DNA of 64,000 nt from Glossina fuscipes (Eukaryota > Arthropoda > Insecta > Diptera > Glossinidae): assembly GCF_014805625.2 (NCBI RefSeq), contig NW_023998416.1:32250056-32314055 (forward strand). The letters are read 5' to 3'. Of this stretch, positions 38,521 through 50,139 are shown piece after piece. The translations under genes and the position numbers were made by a program. The notes under the pieces were generated by a model. It did no database searches. It had not been told where the DNA came from and was given only the letters and a program-made list of their open reading frames with translations. Position 1 is the stretch's first letter. Each line of letters opens with the position of its first letter.

Positions 38521-40171
38521 ATCTTCTGCCATTCTGTGGCCGATATGGTATCATGACTAGAGAATGCTGCCAACGTAATCAATCTGTCTAAGAACCTTCA
38601 CCATTGGCCAACAATACAATACGAAACGAGAGAACCGGCCGAGGTGCCCAAAGCACAAGGCAAGCAATAACATAGTTCGCCTATAAGAAATATTACATTC
38701 TCTGCATGATTCGTTCACGGAATGCGAGTTGCGGCGATGGTAAATGAAAAGACGAAATTGCACTTAAGGAACTATTATGTGCGTTGTATAGTTAGTTGAA
38801 AATAAATTGTGAGCATCAAAATCGTTGCCCTCATTTATACAATTAGGTTTTTAATGACATGAAAGCGTGAAATCCAAATCTCTTTCAGTTAAAATTCATT
38901 CGTAGTTTAAAAGATAAATCTAGAACTTCTTCTCTGCAGCGAACTTAAAACTGACATTCCTGTTGTGAAGCTAAACCTATCGCGATTAAACAGACTATTG
39001 AATAGTCTGCTTGATAATAACAGGTGTAACAAGAACTTTTCCTTGCATTGTTACAAATAATAAAATTAAAGGAAGCACGATTGTCGTCATTGAAAAAATT
39101 CCCGAAGGTGCAAATAAAAGAGATGGACATTAGCGAGATCACCAACAATTTGGGATGTTTTTAAGATCACGAACAGCTTTTCTTTAAATAAGCATTTTAA
39201 ATTTTGTCAGAATCTCTAAAGATTAATTGAAAAGCTTACAGCGCGTGCTTTTTAAAACTGAACTTTTGTGGAAAACTTTATAGGTAACAATTTAAAATAT
39301 GTTTACAATAGTAAGTTCAATAAACCTCCTATTTTCATATAAAAATTTCTACTCGTCGAAGTAGGAAACATTGACTTAATTTAACTAAATTATTTAGTAT
39401 TATTGGAAACATACCTAAAATGTTCTGCCGAGACCTTTTTTTAGGATGCAATGAATTTTCTTTTGACGTGAAATTTGCAAATCCCTTTTTTTGTAGTTGG
39501 CGACGCATATCTGCAAGAAAGGAGAGTTTAAAAAACACGTATAAAACATGATTATTTCAAGACGCACTCACATGTTCATTTAATATGTTTGCAATAAAAT
39601 GGAGTCAATTTTATTGTACTGTTGAATAGTTCAGAGGCTTTGGTGGTTGTCATGATGCACTAATACGGGGTTTCAACCAGCAATTTGAATAAACGTCTAA
39701 AGAGGGTGGGTAATAAACGCTATAACGGCAATAGATGTATTTCTTATTAGTTTCTTCGTCGGGGCTCTTATTAATAAGTGCCGCACGCCACACTTATTCC
39801 ACTAAAGACTGAGCGAAACAAAGCGAGCAAATTGTCTGTATTGTTCATTCCTTAACTAAATATGTTATGAAGACAGTCTTTCAAAAATCCTGAAAATCGT
39901 GTCTTCGCGATTCGGTAAGCAGTTGTGAGGCACTAAAACGTAAGTTAATCTTGTCGACTTCCGAGCGTGCGTTATTCGATATTTATATTTTCAACAGTAG
40001 TAAATCTCCAAACACTTGTCTTAGCAACCGAGCATGATCTTCATATTGTACCTCTCTTTAATACCGGATCTTTTTGACCCTAGCTCTCTTTACGGCATTC
40101 AAATTGCTAGTCATTGTGTTTGAACTTTACACGAACCTATCCTTAATACATTGCAGACAACAACACAGTAC
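38521..40171. other. Stretch without supported genes
   Basis: No recognisable coding region or element. Confidence 0.4.
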
Positions 40172-40303
40172 AAGATGGCGGCGCGAGCAAGTTTGGCTGC
40201 GAACTCTTGGACTGCATTTCTGCTACCGAAAATAATCACCTCCATGTACCATTTTACCGCCATTACGGCGCGGCAGTACCGCAGGACGCCATTTCAATTT
40301 TAA
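40172..40303 (+). promoter_or_regulatory. Cluster of three PHO/YY1-type sites with a 42-codon ORF
   Basis: Three matches to the PHO/YY1 consensus GCCATHWY lie within 125 bp: reverse AAGATGGC at 40,172-40,179, GCCATTAC at 40,259-40,266 and GCCATTTC at 40,288-40,295. They sit in a locally GC-richer patch. The first overlaps an ATG (40,175) opening a 42-residue frame with an Arg/Ser/Ala-rich start, ending at 40,301-40,303. It could be a promoter or first exon of an unseen gene, a Polycomb-response-like element, or chance. Confidence 0.25.
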
Positions 40304-41810
40304 ACGCTTATGACGCTCTTGCCGAACTGTGCAAAAAAAAAATTGAATCCATGCATAAAATAATTTACAAACGTTCACATTAATGAAAAAAAAAAAAGAT
40401 AAAAACTTTGCTGTTATCTAACGATAGAATTTTACAATGAATATCGCAAGTGTGAAAGTAATAAAGCGGTATGTTTTTATTTTCTGCGCAATTTACTAAA
40501 ATAATAAAATAACTTACCACATTTTCTTTGGCTTAACTTGGAAACTTTTCACAAATGATGGAAATGTTGTATACGGATATGAACAAGAAGAAGAAATATT
40601 GCGCTTAATTGTGGGACGAAAGTGAATAAGAAGAAGCAATTTTCGTTGTGAATTGTTTGCAACGAAGATCAACTCTAAAATAAAGAAGAAACAATCTCAT
40701 CGCTTGTTTTCTCTCTAATACTGTGAAAAAACGTTTCCGTGGAAGTAAAGTCGCGTAGAGGTCAAGTGGTGTTTTCATTAAACTGCATTAACATATCTAT
40801 TTTCACTGTTAAAATATGGTGTTGCTACTTGCACTTTTGATGCATCTCTATTGTGTAACAAAATTTTGGTATTTTTGACATTTGGGTGTTATTTTCAAAA
40901 AACCCCAGCTAACCGTTTTTTCACGCTGAAAGAAAGTTGAAAAAGAAAATTTAAGGAAAATTGGGTTCACTTAGAGTTTTCCTACACAATGAAGCGATTT
41001 TTTTAATGTTATTAGGGTTATCAAATTTTTATAATTTAAAGGTGACTATATAGTAATTACTGGGTGATTAGATAATAGTTACTGGGAGACCTATGTAGAC
41101 GTTTGCTTAATTTACTTTACTTTACATGTTATCAAACTTTTAGTTGGTTTAGTTCAAGTTTCGCCGGTTTACCGTTTCCCATATCGAGTAATACAAAAAT
41201 ATATCGATATATAGATTCCACTGTTTACACAAAAAACGACAAATTTGAAAATAGTTTACAAGAGATAAACAGGCTTTCTGATATATATTCGCTGAACCGC
41301 TGCGGGACCTTATTGAGCACATCTAGCCCTGTCTTATGGCGTTATGTTATATAACTACAAAACATGCCTGTGAGATGACGTCCCGAGGCAAATACCAAAA
41401 GTTGGAATAAAAAGAGCGGCACCGGCAACTAGAAACACAACATATGGCCAAGCCTAATGAACCTACTTTAATACCTGGGAATGTGGAGTTTCTTACTCAA
41501 GAAGTGAGGAATGGAACCGTTTCCTGATGTGGTCTTTGAATATTGTCTCATACTAGAAACTACATTCCAATTGCGCCTCTCTGTCTCTATTAAACTCATA
41601 CCTTTATCTACAACTCGTGTATGTGCTTCTTAGTTATAATAAAACATTTCTGTTTATTCGCTATTTAAGCATGAAAGCATCAACATCGTTTAACTTTTGT
41701 CTGCTAGTAAAAATGGGCATAACAAATTAAAAATTTTCCATCTTCTTTTCCATCTTCTTGCAAACGTCGCAAACGCAAATGAATATATCCCGCATCATTC
41801 GGTGATGGGT

Positions 41811-41836
41811 ATATATATATATATATATATATATAT
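41811..41836. repeat. (AT)13 microsatellite
   Basis: Uninterrupted AT dinucleotide run. Confidence 0.95.
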
Positions 41837-42651
41837 GGGGAATAAACTTCTTTTTGAGAATTTTTTCCAACAGTTTCTACTGACTGCCGAAAGCAGTCTT
41901 ATAGGTCTGTATGCTGAGAGGCTATTTCCGGCTTTATTTGGTTAAAGAATTGGCATTCATTTAGAGGATTTCCATATTCACGGAAAGTAACATGACTTGC
42001 GACAAATGTTGACGACACTTTCCAAAATATCGACTCTTTTTTAGGTAACTCCTTTAAGTAAAAGTTATTAATTCTGTCAAGATCAGATCACTTTCTATTT
42101 TTCAGAGATTTTATAATGTCAGTGATTTTTTCACTCTTAGTAAGATAGATGGGTGATTTCGTTACAACACTGAGATCACATTGCTCACGAACGCTTGACA
42201 CTTCATTGAAGATAGCAACATTGCCAAGGGAGTCAGAGTATCGATGATTCCGATTGAAGAAAAATCACATTTTGCTGGTTGAGAAAATTAAATTATTTCT
42301 GCAGCAGTTTTGCAATACTTTAAAAGGGACGACAGCATAGGATACCAAGATTGATTTCCATAATTGCATTTCTTTTAATTCCAAGATAAATTTGTTTACT
42401 TGAACGTTTGCTTAATTTTTAAAGTTCAACATAGCGTTAATTACGCTAACATTCTTAGTAAATTACACCTTTGGAAAGCCAAGAGCAGTGCATTGCTATA
42501 TTATTGAAGCGTTGAGCATTAAATATCTCGATTTCGGCTACCATTTTTCATATTGTTGTGAACTAACAATTAATTGAATGCCATAAACTGTTCACTTAAG
42601 TGGACTCTAAATGTCACTTCAATAAAAAAAGGAAGCTAAATGTTAAAGATT

Positions 42652-42657
42652 TTTATT
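42652..42657 (-). terminator. Polyadenylation signal of the first minus-strand Kunitz gene
   Basis: AATAAA on the minus strand, about 43 nt after the stop codon ending at 42,700. Confidence 0.5.
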
Positions 42658-42699
42658 ATATAATACATTTCACTCTTAAGATCGAAATTCGATTAACCA

Positions 42700-43506
42700 T
42701 TAGCCAAAACTTGCTCCTATATTCAATAAACTGAAGCCTTCTTTATCCTGACATACTTCCTCGCATTGCGTCTTCGTGAAAAAGCGGTTATCGTTTCCAT
42801 AGCAACCGTAATAATAAAATTCTACGCAGGAGTTTGCCTTTGAGACAAAAGACCAAAGGTTTTGGCCTCCGCTAGTACACAAACTTTGATCCTTAGTGTT
42901 TGCCGAATGTGTCAAATAGCATAAGTCTAATAGTAAAAAATAGAAAAATTCATTTACATGATATTCTTTATTGCTCGTTGTTTGCAATGCTCTAGCGGGA
43001 ATATATATCGCCCCAAAACGTGCACGTTAGTAACCGTTGGAAAAATCCTATAAGATCTACATATTCTCTTATTGGGGTTCTGTCCCTGTACTGACGGCTA
43101 AGTCGTCCAAATATTGTGCTTAGATATAATTATTCTAGGCTGGGAATTGACAACAATGACCCCAATTAGTATTTCGTATAATTTTATAAATATTTGCTGC
43201 GGTAAAACCAACAGGACCTTTGGTTAAATTGCAAATATTCAGATCAGTGATATTCAACGTGTCAGAAACCGTACTCTATGGCGAACCTTATCAACTCCGT
43301 TGATATATTGACGTTTACACAGAAATTTGTTTAGGTACGGACGGAACTTACTTCGACTTCTTCGATTCCTTGAAACTTATTTTTGAGCATTTTCGCTCTA
43401 AAAATATGTTGAATGCGTTTCGTGTTTACATAAACTTACCTGGACGTTTCTTTATAGAAGAAGCTACAACGATGGCGCTTAGAAACAGAACTACCAAAAG
43501 CTTCAT
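42700..43506 (-). CDS. Secreted Kunitz-domain protein, divergent subfamily (97 residues)
   Basis: Exon 1 is 43,506-43,440 and exon 2 is 42,926-42,700. The 513-nt intron has a GTAAGT donor and an ATTAG acceptor, phase 1. Residues 1-17 (MKLLVVLFLSAIVVASS) form a signal peptide. The domain starts right after the intron with DLC; six cysteines are spaced 13-16-7-12-3, against 8-15-7-12-3 in canonical Kunitz domains. The second half is well kept (CVEFYYYGCYGNDNRFF, TQCEEVC), but the Gly-Pro-Cys-Lys/Arg inhibitory loop is replaced by SLCTSGGQN and the first Gly of Tyr-Gly-Gly-Cys is Tyr. A 17-residue tail follows. It is paralogous to the gene at 48,404-49,215. It is probably extracellular; protease inhibition is uncertain because the reactive loop is atypical. 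Confidence 0.88.
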
Positions 43507-43540
43507 TTTACTAACTGCTTTTCTTTTGCTGTTAATGGCA

Positions 43541-43548
43541 CTTTTATA
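43541..43548 (-). promoter_or_regulatory. TATA box of the first minus-strand Kunitz gene
   Basis: TATAAAAG lies 42 nt upstream of the ATG. An initiator-like CAGTTA with A at 43,516 is 32 nt downstream, leaving a 5' leader of only about 10 nt. The same 42-nt spacing recurs at 49,257 and 50,147. Confidence 0.7.
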
Positions 43549-43805
43549 CCAAAAGGCGAGCGCTATAATAATGTTGGCAAAAAACATCCAAATGCGTTAC
43601 AAAATGTTTGCCAAAAGACTTTGAGTTGGCTTACATGCACACTATGTTCCTTCTTGCTTCCAATAGTTGTTCACATATTTTCTCTACCAACTCGTAAGAA
43701 ACAATTTGAGTTGCGTTAATTGTGATGAACTATAACTTCACTTGCCTATCGCGTAGGTAGCGTAAAGTTTAATTTTGCCAAGGAGAGAATGCATTCGTTA
43801 TAAGT

Positions 43806-43845
43806 CATAAAAGTGAATTCGCTTCTGTAAAAAGTTAATTTATTT
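43806..43845. repeat. Conserved block upstream of minus-strand Kunitz units
   Basis: AAAAGTGAATTCGCTTCTGT and following bases recur at about 44,871 and 49,487, each about 230-260 bp upstream of a TATA/signal-exon copy. This is paralogous sequence from unit duplication and may include shared control sites. Confidence 0.55.
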
Positions 43846-44504
43846 ATGTCAAGATGTAATAATAAGTTCCGATAAAAATGCCGCAGAAAACACAAATGTG
43901 TTTTATGGTTTCTATCAGATATTAGCAGTGATGGAAACCGTTCCACTTCTGCTCATAATAAAAATAAAAACTTTTTTTATTTTTCTTAGAAACACTTTTT
44001 ATGAAAATCATAAAAAATCTTTTGTGAAAATGAAAAATAGACTTGACCTTGAATATTGTTAAGGGTACAAGTAAGTTCTAAGAAACTTTTTGTAAATATT
44101 GAGATCTTAAAAAGTGATAATAAGTATATTACCCAAAGTATTGTCCATCGCTGGTAATTGCTCTCTGCGATTCTTCAGACAACATACGAATTGCGATTGT
44201 GACGAACGGCTGGCAGTAGGCTCAACCCAGTGATCGACTCACAGTTTGCATCCTTTGTAAAAATGAAAATGTTGCGGAGACGGAGAGGAACTCGAAAGAA
44301 CCGAGGTGCGGACAATACAACAAAGTCGGCAGAGTGTTCGATTTGAGCGGTGGAGTGTAACAAGTGATCGAAAATTCACTTTGTAGGATCTGCACCCATA
44401 TTCCTTCAATGCACCGTTTAAAAAACATTAAATGTTGTCCGTAGCGATTTCCCGTAATGTATTAATTCTGTTAAATACCTCTCGCACGTACACAAAGTTA
44501 GACG

Positions 44505-44612
44505 TGGACGTCCGGTTTCAGATGAAACTTGAGTTATTATGCTTAACTACACAATCATTAGAAACTTAATTTTAAAAAGCATATTTCTTATGGGGCTGAT
44601 AGAACCTTTATA
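44505..44612 (-). pseudogene. Decayed promoter and signal-peptide exon of a Kunitz unit
   Basis: On the minus strand, TATAAAGG (44,605-44,612) is followed 42 nt later by ATT where paralogues have ATG. A frame then reads IKFLMIV-stop-LSIITQVSSETG, clearly aligned with the MKFFVFLFLSAIALVSSETG exon at 50,105. It has lost the start codon and gained a stop, and no splice donor is found where functional copies have one. No Kunitz exon was recognised downstream, although non-coding similarity to 49,750-50,040 continues to about 44,160. Confidence 0.7.
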
Positions 44613-45549
44613 TCAAAAAGCATGCCACGCACAATAGCATTGGAATACAAATTGGTTGCGGTTTGAGTTGATTTTAATTCACCCTATGTTCCTTTGCCAG
44701 CTTTCAGTGAATTATTATTACGTATATGCTACCGACTAAATTTTCAAATATTTTCTTTAGTAATTTGTAAGAAACAGTTTGAGTCGCGATAAATGCTATG
44801 AATTGCCCATCGTTTAATTAGCGGAAAATTTCGTTTCGTCACCGAGAGGCTTAATTTGCTATGCTCTCTAAAAGTGAATTTGCATCGGTGAAAAATTAAT
44901 TCGTACATGCCGAGACGGCGTGCGTCTAGATCGAAATGTTACAAAAAAAGCCAACCGTCTTTCATATTTTCTATCAGAAACTAAGAGGAGTCAAAACTAT
45001 CCCACATAGGTAAAGAAGTTTATTATCTAAAATGTATTCCTTAAACTTCCATAATATATTATTGATTTTTGGAAAGTTCTTATATCCCTGTAAAGGCGTC
45101 CTCAAACGAGAATACGTTGGTGTAGCTTCATCGAGAACATTGAATCGATATGAGATTGCTAGCGACTCGAAAGTAGAGAGTGCTTCTGCGAAGAGATGGA
45201 ATCTATGTGACGATGGCTTTCATGTCAAGTGTGAATTCTTCCTCTTCATTCCGTTATTAAAAAGATATATATGGACGTATAAGCTTGTATCGAAATCCTC
45301 TTACATGCTTCAGTACTCAATCGGAAAGGCACAACTTACCACTTTAATTTTATTACACTTTATATCAAAAGAGATGTTGTCCTTTGCAAGCAATAAATTT
45401 CTGTCTTCTGTCTTTTTAAATATAGGGTAAATCCGCTAAGTGGTTGCTAAGTGATTCGTTTTATTAAAAGCAAAAAAAAAAGCCTGGAAGAGATTCTTCG
45501 ATCTATAGCTTTTTTGGTGCAAACTTGAATCTGAAAAAAACAAGTAAAA

Positions 45550-46110
45550 AGGCCAAACCTCGCATATCCACCGCTTTTCGTAATTCGACTCTCCAAGTTC
45601 TTTTATTTGGTAACCATATCGTTGGCGTTATTGAGAAAAAAGTAATCCCATCATATTCATTTTAGGATTAACCAATTTTTGGCCAAATAACATATCTTCC
45701 TTTGAACAATGAACAAAGTAGTTTTAAACACTCCGTCCTCAAAAAAATTAAAAAAAAAAAAATTATAATTAATTCAATTGTAAGTTTGTGTGGGCATGGC
45801 CGATTTTTTCCATTTTTATACGTAAAGAGCCCATAAAGCTTATGTGGAAATTATCAGCATTTAAAATGTTATAATGTCTTGGTAACGTGCAAAAACCCAT
45901 AAATCGAGTTGCGTTCAGTTTACGTCCCACTGCGGGGTTTCCTTTCTGACCAATTTGATTCATTTTCAATAGCAACTTGCGTGCAAAAACATCTCAATGT
46001 TTCTACTAAATTTGAAGTCGATATCTTCGTCCTTGCGAGCAGGATAGCGCCAACAACACACACCACAAAGAAGGGCAGACATGGCTTAATCCTTATTTGG
46101 TGCGTTATAA
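45550..46110 (+). repeat. Dispersed repeat, diverged F1/F2-like copy
   Basis: Starts near AAAAAGGCCAAACCTCGCAT and ends near GGGCAGACATGGCTTAATCC, both resembling the ends and 'GGACATGGCTAAATC' core of the window's dispersed repeats. Non-coding and diverged. Confidence 0.35.
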
Positions 46111-46762
46111 AATATTATTTTAAAGATACAAGAACCAAAAAAAACAGATAAAGATAAAAAATTGGAAAGAAGTTAATGAAAATCGTAGAAGTCGTTGCAT
46201 CGGCTCTTGAAGTTTTGGAATATGCTGCTGACATTTCCTATTACAATAAATTTTTCGTTAGTCCGCAATGCCAAGACTATAAAAACGCTTTTACATATTT
46301 AAATATTCTTCCTCACTCCTCTTGCTCGAAGGTTTTATGCTCGGGTCCTCTCATTTGTTCGAAGCATTGCCAAACGGCGGGGAAAACAGCAAGAAAATAT
46401 AGAACTTAACACTCGTATTCATAATCGATGTCAAATACATCATCCTACACTTTTGATTTCTTGGCATTAAAATTTTGGCAGTTGAAAATTTTCAAATCGC
46501 TAATATCACGCTGAGCGTGTGTTGTATATATCTTTGCAAACTTAACGACGTGTTGCACGTCAAGCAGTGTGGGGTATAAACTCGGGATGGTTGGCTCATC
46601 AAAAACATTGAAAAATGCTTGACTTGCAGATTGGCGTGTCCGTTCTTTGAGCAATGCATGCGAAATTTCAGTGATATTTAAATAATACGTACTTCGTATT
46701 GCTGTAAACTAAATGCACGTTATAAACAAAATAAAAATAAAAACATGTAAGAGAGTAATAAT

Positions 46763-47660
46763 CGGGCAAAGCCGGCAATTAGATATCCTGTAGCTATATA
46801 CTTAGTTGATGCGGACATAAGGTAACACGCAGAAGGGCTTAAGATAGACCCGATCGATTCAGAATTGTAATCTGAATTGATCTGAGCATGGCCGTCCGTC
46901 TGTCCGGTTGTGTTTCTGATGTCTGTCGATGTAAATTTGTGTTCAACCTCGGTGCAGATCGTAATTTTTGAGATATTTTGATGAAATTCAGTGCACGCTA
47001 TGAAAATGGTTCGGATCGGTCTACCTTTTTTCTACCATTTCTATATAACGCCGTATCCTGTAAAGTTGTTGTATGGAAAAAAATTGTAATTTTCAAAATT
47101 TCTCAGCAAAGGTGGCTAAGTAGTAGTATTTCGGCATTCTAAATTGGTGTGAAAACTTAAAACCGGCTGGGACAATTTTTGAATCCCCTCCCATTTAATG
47201 GAAACTGAAGTTCATGCGACAAACACGTATCATTTTCAATGCTTCATGATGAAAATTATATCATAATAGTAATTTAACATAAAAAAATTAATTGTACCAA
47301 ATTTAGACTATCGCGGTCTATTTTTTGGATCGTACACTAATGAGGATTTTAACGAAAATTGATTCCTTGTAAAGCAGAAAAGCCTAAGTTTTAATATGGA
47401 GTGAAGAAAACTGACTCATACTAGTAATTTCATATAAAAATGAACTCTGCAAAATTTGGATCATTCACGCTTATTTTTGGATCCCACCTTATGTAAGGAT
47501 TAAATTTGTACAACGGGTTCTAGGCCCGCTTCCCCAGAAATGCGCACTTGAAAAGTATGTCTTTATATAGAAACAGGATATAACTTTTGTGTTCTCTAAT
47601 AAAAATAAGAATTGTATTAGATAATGTGGTATAGGGTATTTAATGGTCGGCCTTGCCCAA
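46763..47660 (-). mobile_element. F1 element with terminal inverted repeats (MITE-like)
   Basis: The left end CGGGCAAAGCCGGCAATTAG and the reverse of the right end TTGGGCAAGGCCGACCATTA pair over about 30 bp with 23 identities, most differences being transitions. The roughly 900-bp interior, read on the minus strand, contains the F1 blocks AATTTCATCAAAATATCTCA, AAAAATTACGATCTG and CGACAGACATC...CGGACAGACGGACGG. No coding capacity was seen. Target-site duplication is unclear. This is the fullest F1 copy in the window and suggests the shorter copies are fragments of a non-autonomous element. Confidence 0.6.
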
Positions 47661-48029
47661 CTATAATGTTCTTATTTGTTTTTAAGTCAAATTATTATCA
47701 TGAATGAATTTTCATCATCAAACATTAGCAATTGGGACTTTTGGGCGTACAAAGGTTTATAAATTCCAAGAATCCTTGTACCCCCTGCTATCCATAAAAT
47801 AGACGTACGTGTTCTTAGCTCGGCAAACTTGCTTTCTATTATCAATTACAAACCAATTTTCGTCATAGAATATGGAAAATTAGGCCCAATCACCATATAA
47901 ACATTCAGTTTCCGTAGGAACGATTATTTTAGATATGGTTAGAAAAATTGCTCTTTCCGAATCAAAAGATTTGGATTATCGAGAAATTTTCAAAATTATT
48001 ATTTTTTATTATATAAAGACTTTTCAATA

Positions 48030-48200
48030 TTGGGCGGTATATGGGGAGTGGTCGAAGACTATTCAAATATCAAAATATCTCAAAAACTGCGACTTGTAGG
48101 TTGAAAAGGAAAGTACATCGACAGACGTTAAGTTGAATCAATCAAAACTTTTGGGTATTACGTACGCCCGCACAACTTAATATACTCTGCACCTTAAGCG
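48030..48200 (+). repeat. Dispersed repeat F1, fragment
   Basis: Contains GGCGGTATATGGGGAGTGGT, ATATCTCAAAAACTGCGACT followed by TGTAGGTTGA, ATCGACAGACG, and TTAATATACTCTGCACCTT at its end, in F1 order. Confidence 0.6.
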
Positions 48201-48403
48201 GTCTGGGTTATTGTCTGGTAATTGTTTGAACTTTTTTAAAAGTTCACTTAGTGGACCCTAATTGTCACTTCAATGAAGAAAGTAAATTTAATAATTAAAG
48301 ACTTTTGTTATCTTACTCATTCGCGAACATATATATATTATATTAAAATACATATAATTTTTAAGATGAAGGTTTAGATATAAACATTATCCAATGCCTG
48401 CTC

Positions 48404-49215
48404 CTAACTTAAGTGACGGAAGATAAATCCTTCGCTCTTCTTACATAATAGTTCGCATTGTGTCTTTGTTAAAAAACGATTATCGTTTCCTTCGCAACCA
48501 AAGTAATAAAATTTCACACAAGAATTTACGCTTGCATCATAAGACCAAAGGGGTTGACCTCCGGTGGAACAACGAGTCGCATCGTAAGTATTTGCCGAGT
48601 GTGGCATGTGGCAGATATCTAAAAGGGGGAAAAATTTAGTTTATATCGTAAAAGTAGGAAAAGTTTTGTCTAAAAACGTCTCTACTAATAAATGTTGCAA
48701 AAAATCCTTCAATCTCTGCCTCTCCCCTCATATTATTAGCCATCGGTTTCTTATAATCGCAGTTACATCGCCCAAGTTGTGCTTAGCAGAACAAAATTAT
48801 TTCTTAATAAGAATAAGTAAACAGTTCATACGATTCGGACTAAACATCTGCCTGCACTTATTTCATGAACGAAATATAATTATTTAGGGATGGAAATTGA
48901 AAGCAGTCCACTCTAGGCAGTATTTCGTACAATTTTACAAATTTTCAATGGTTGAATTACAAATATTCAAATCAACGGTACTTAAAGTGTCAGAAACTGT
49001 ACTCTGTAGCGAACTCTACTAAGTTGTGGTGTTCACACAAAATTTTATGAAGCTTACTTCAATGGCGGGTCCTTCAGGCTTGGTTTTCGGCATTTCGTTA
49101 CGTTAAAGAAAAGTTAAAAGTTAAATATTTTTCGGATTTACACAAGCTTACCTTCGCCCCTCTGAGATGTAGCCAAAACAACTATGCTTAAAAAGAAAAG
49201 CAACAAAAACTTCAT
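48404..49215 (-). CDS. Secreted Kunitz-domain protein, divergent subfamily (92 residues)
   Basis: Exon 1 is 49,215-49,152 and exon 2 is 48,618-48,404. The 533-nt phase-1 intron has a GTAAGC donor and a CCTTTTAG acceptor. Residues 1-17 (MKFLLLFFLSIVVLATS) are a signal peptide. The six cysteines repeat the odd 13-16-7-12-3 spacing of the gene at 42,700. Conserved features are HSANTYD, CSTGGQPLWS, CVKFYYFGCEGNDNRF and TKTQCELLC, and a short KKSEGFIFRHLS tail follows. As in its paralogue, the canonical reactive-site loop is missing and the first Gly of Tyr-Gly-Gly-Cys is Phe. The frame is intact and both splice sites are kept, suggesting constraint. Probably an extracellular protein; target unknown. 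Confidence 0.88.
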
Positions 49216-49249
49216 TCTACTGAATAGTTTTCTTTTGCTATTGATGCGA

Positions 49250-49257
49250 CTTTTATA
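49250..49257 (-). promoter_or_regulatory. TATA box of the second minus-strand Kunitz gene
   Basis: TATAAAAG 42 nt before the ATG, with an initiator-like TTCAGTAG just before the start codon. The predicted 5' leader is about 6-12 nt. Confidence 0.7.
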
Positions 49258-49970
49258 TCAAAAAACACGTATAATAGCAATGGTGGTGTTTGTGATATTC
49301 GTCTCAACAGAAATGCAATTGCCTTACATTCGCAAATTATTACTACCGACTAAACTTTCAATTATTTTCTCCACTAGCTCGAACGGAATAGTTGGAGTAA
49401 TTATTAAACATCATTTTATTTAAGCGTCGCGTAGTTACCGAAAAATGTAGTTTTGTCACGGAGTAATTGCTTTTGTTACGGGTTCTAAAAGTGAATTCGC
49501 TTCGGTGAAAAATTAACTCGAATAGTCCGAGAAGAGAAAGGCTGGTATAATAGATATAAATCAGACTGCTGAAGAAAAGGCGAATTTGTTTTAAAGTTTC
49601 TATCGGACATTAGAAGTTTTCTTCTTCTTGCACTTATTTTTTATGAAAATTTAAAAAATCCTCTCAAGAATTAAAAATGATCTTGAACTTATGTAAAAGA
49701 GGTAGCAAATGGTATCCACAGCTTCCTCCTAGCTAATGCTTTCTCTTGTCTCTAAGGCAGCGTACGTTTTCCGCTTAAGAAGAATGACTGCCTTTCAAGA
49801 GCAACGCAGGAATTGAGTCATAGATTGCATTCTACGTAAGAACGAAAGCGCTGCCTAGAAGAAATGGCTGATAATCGAAAGTGGTAACGACGGATTTGGT
49901 AGAATGGTTCCTTTGAACGTCACCAGTCATTTTTTATTGTCATTGCAAGACGCGATCTCTGCGTAGTATA

Positions 49971-50105
49971 TTAAACATATTTCTGCAATGCTTCGCTAAA
50001 ATATTTCCCGTTGTCGACCGGAGCGGAGCGGTTCTTAAATAAATGCCCGGTTTCAGACGAAACTAAAGCAATTGCGCTTAAAAACAGAAACACGAAGAAC
50101 TTCAT
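49971..50105 (-). CDS. Orphan signal-peptide exon encoding a 44-residue peptide
   Basis: Homologous to exon 1 of the minus-strand Kunitz genes, with TATAAAAG at 50,147-50,140, 42 nt before the ATG. It encodes a good signal peptide (MKFFVFLFLSAIALVSS), then continues ETGHLFKNRSAPVDNGKYF and on to a TAA at 49,973-49,971. The paralogous splice donor (GTAAG) is absent, so translation reads through where the intron would start. No Kunitz exon was found downstream. It is either a broken copy that happens to stay open or a new short secreted peptide of about 27 residues after cleavage. Confidence 0.35.
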   Translation of the reverse strand: MKFFVFLFLSAIALVSSETGHLFKNRSAPVDNGKYFSEALQKYV

Positions 50106-50139
50106 TTCACTAAATAGTTTTCTTTTTCCGTTGATGAGA

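Noticed and set aside
43370..43624. Plus-strand frame with a hydrophobic segment opposite Kunitz exon 1
   Set aside because: Antisense of the real minus-strand TATA and signal-peptide exon; the same shadow recurs at 49,184.
44175..44428. Minus-strand frames downstream of the decayed signal exon
   Set aside because: Tested as a possible Kunitz exon, but no Kunitz cysteine pattern is present; only non-coding similarity to 49,750-50,040 was seen.
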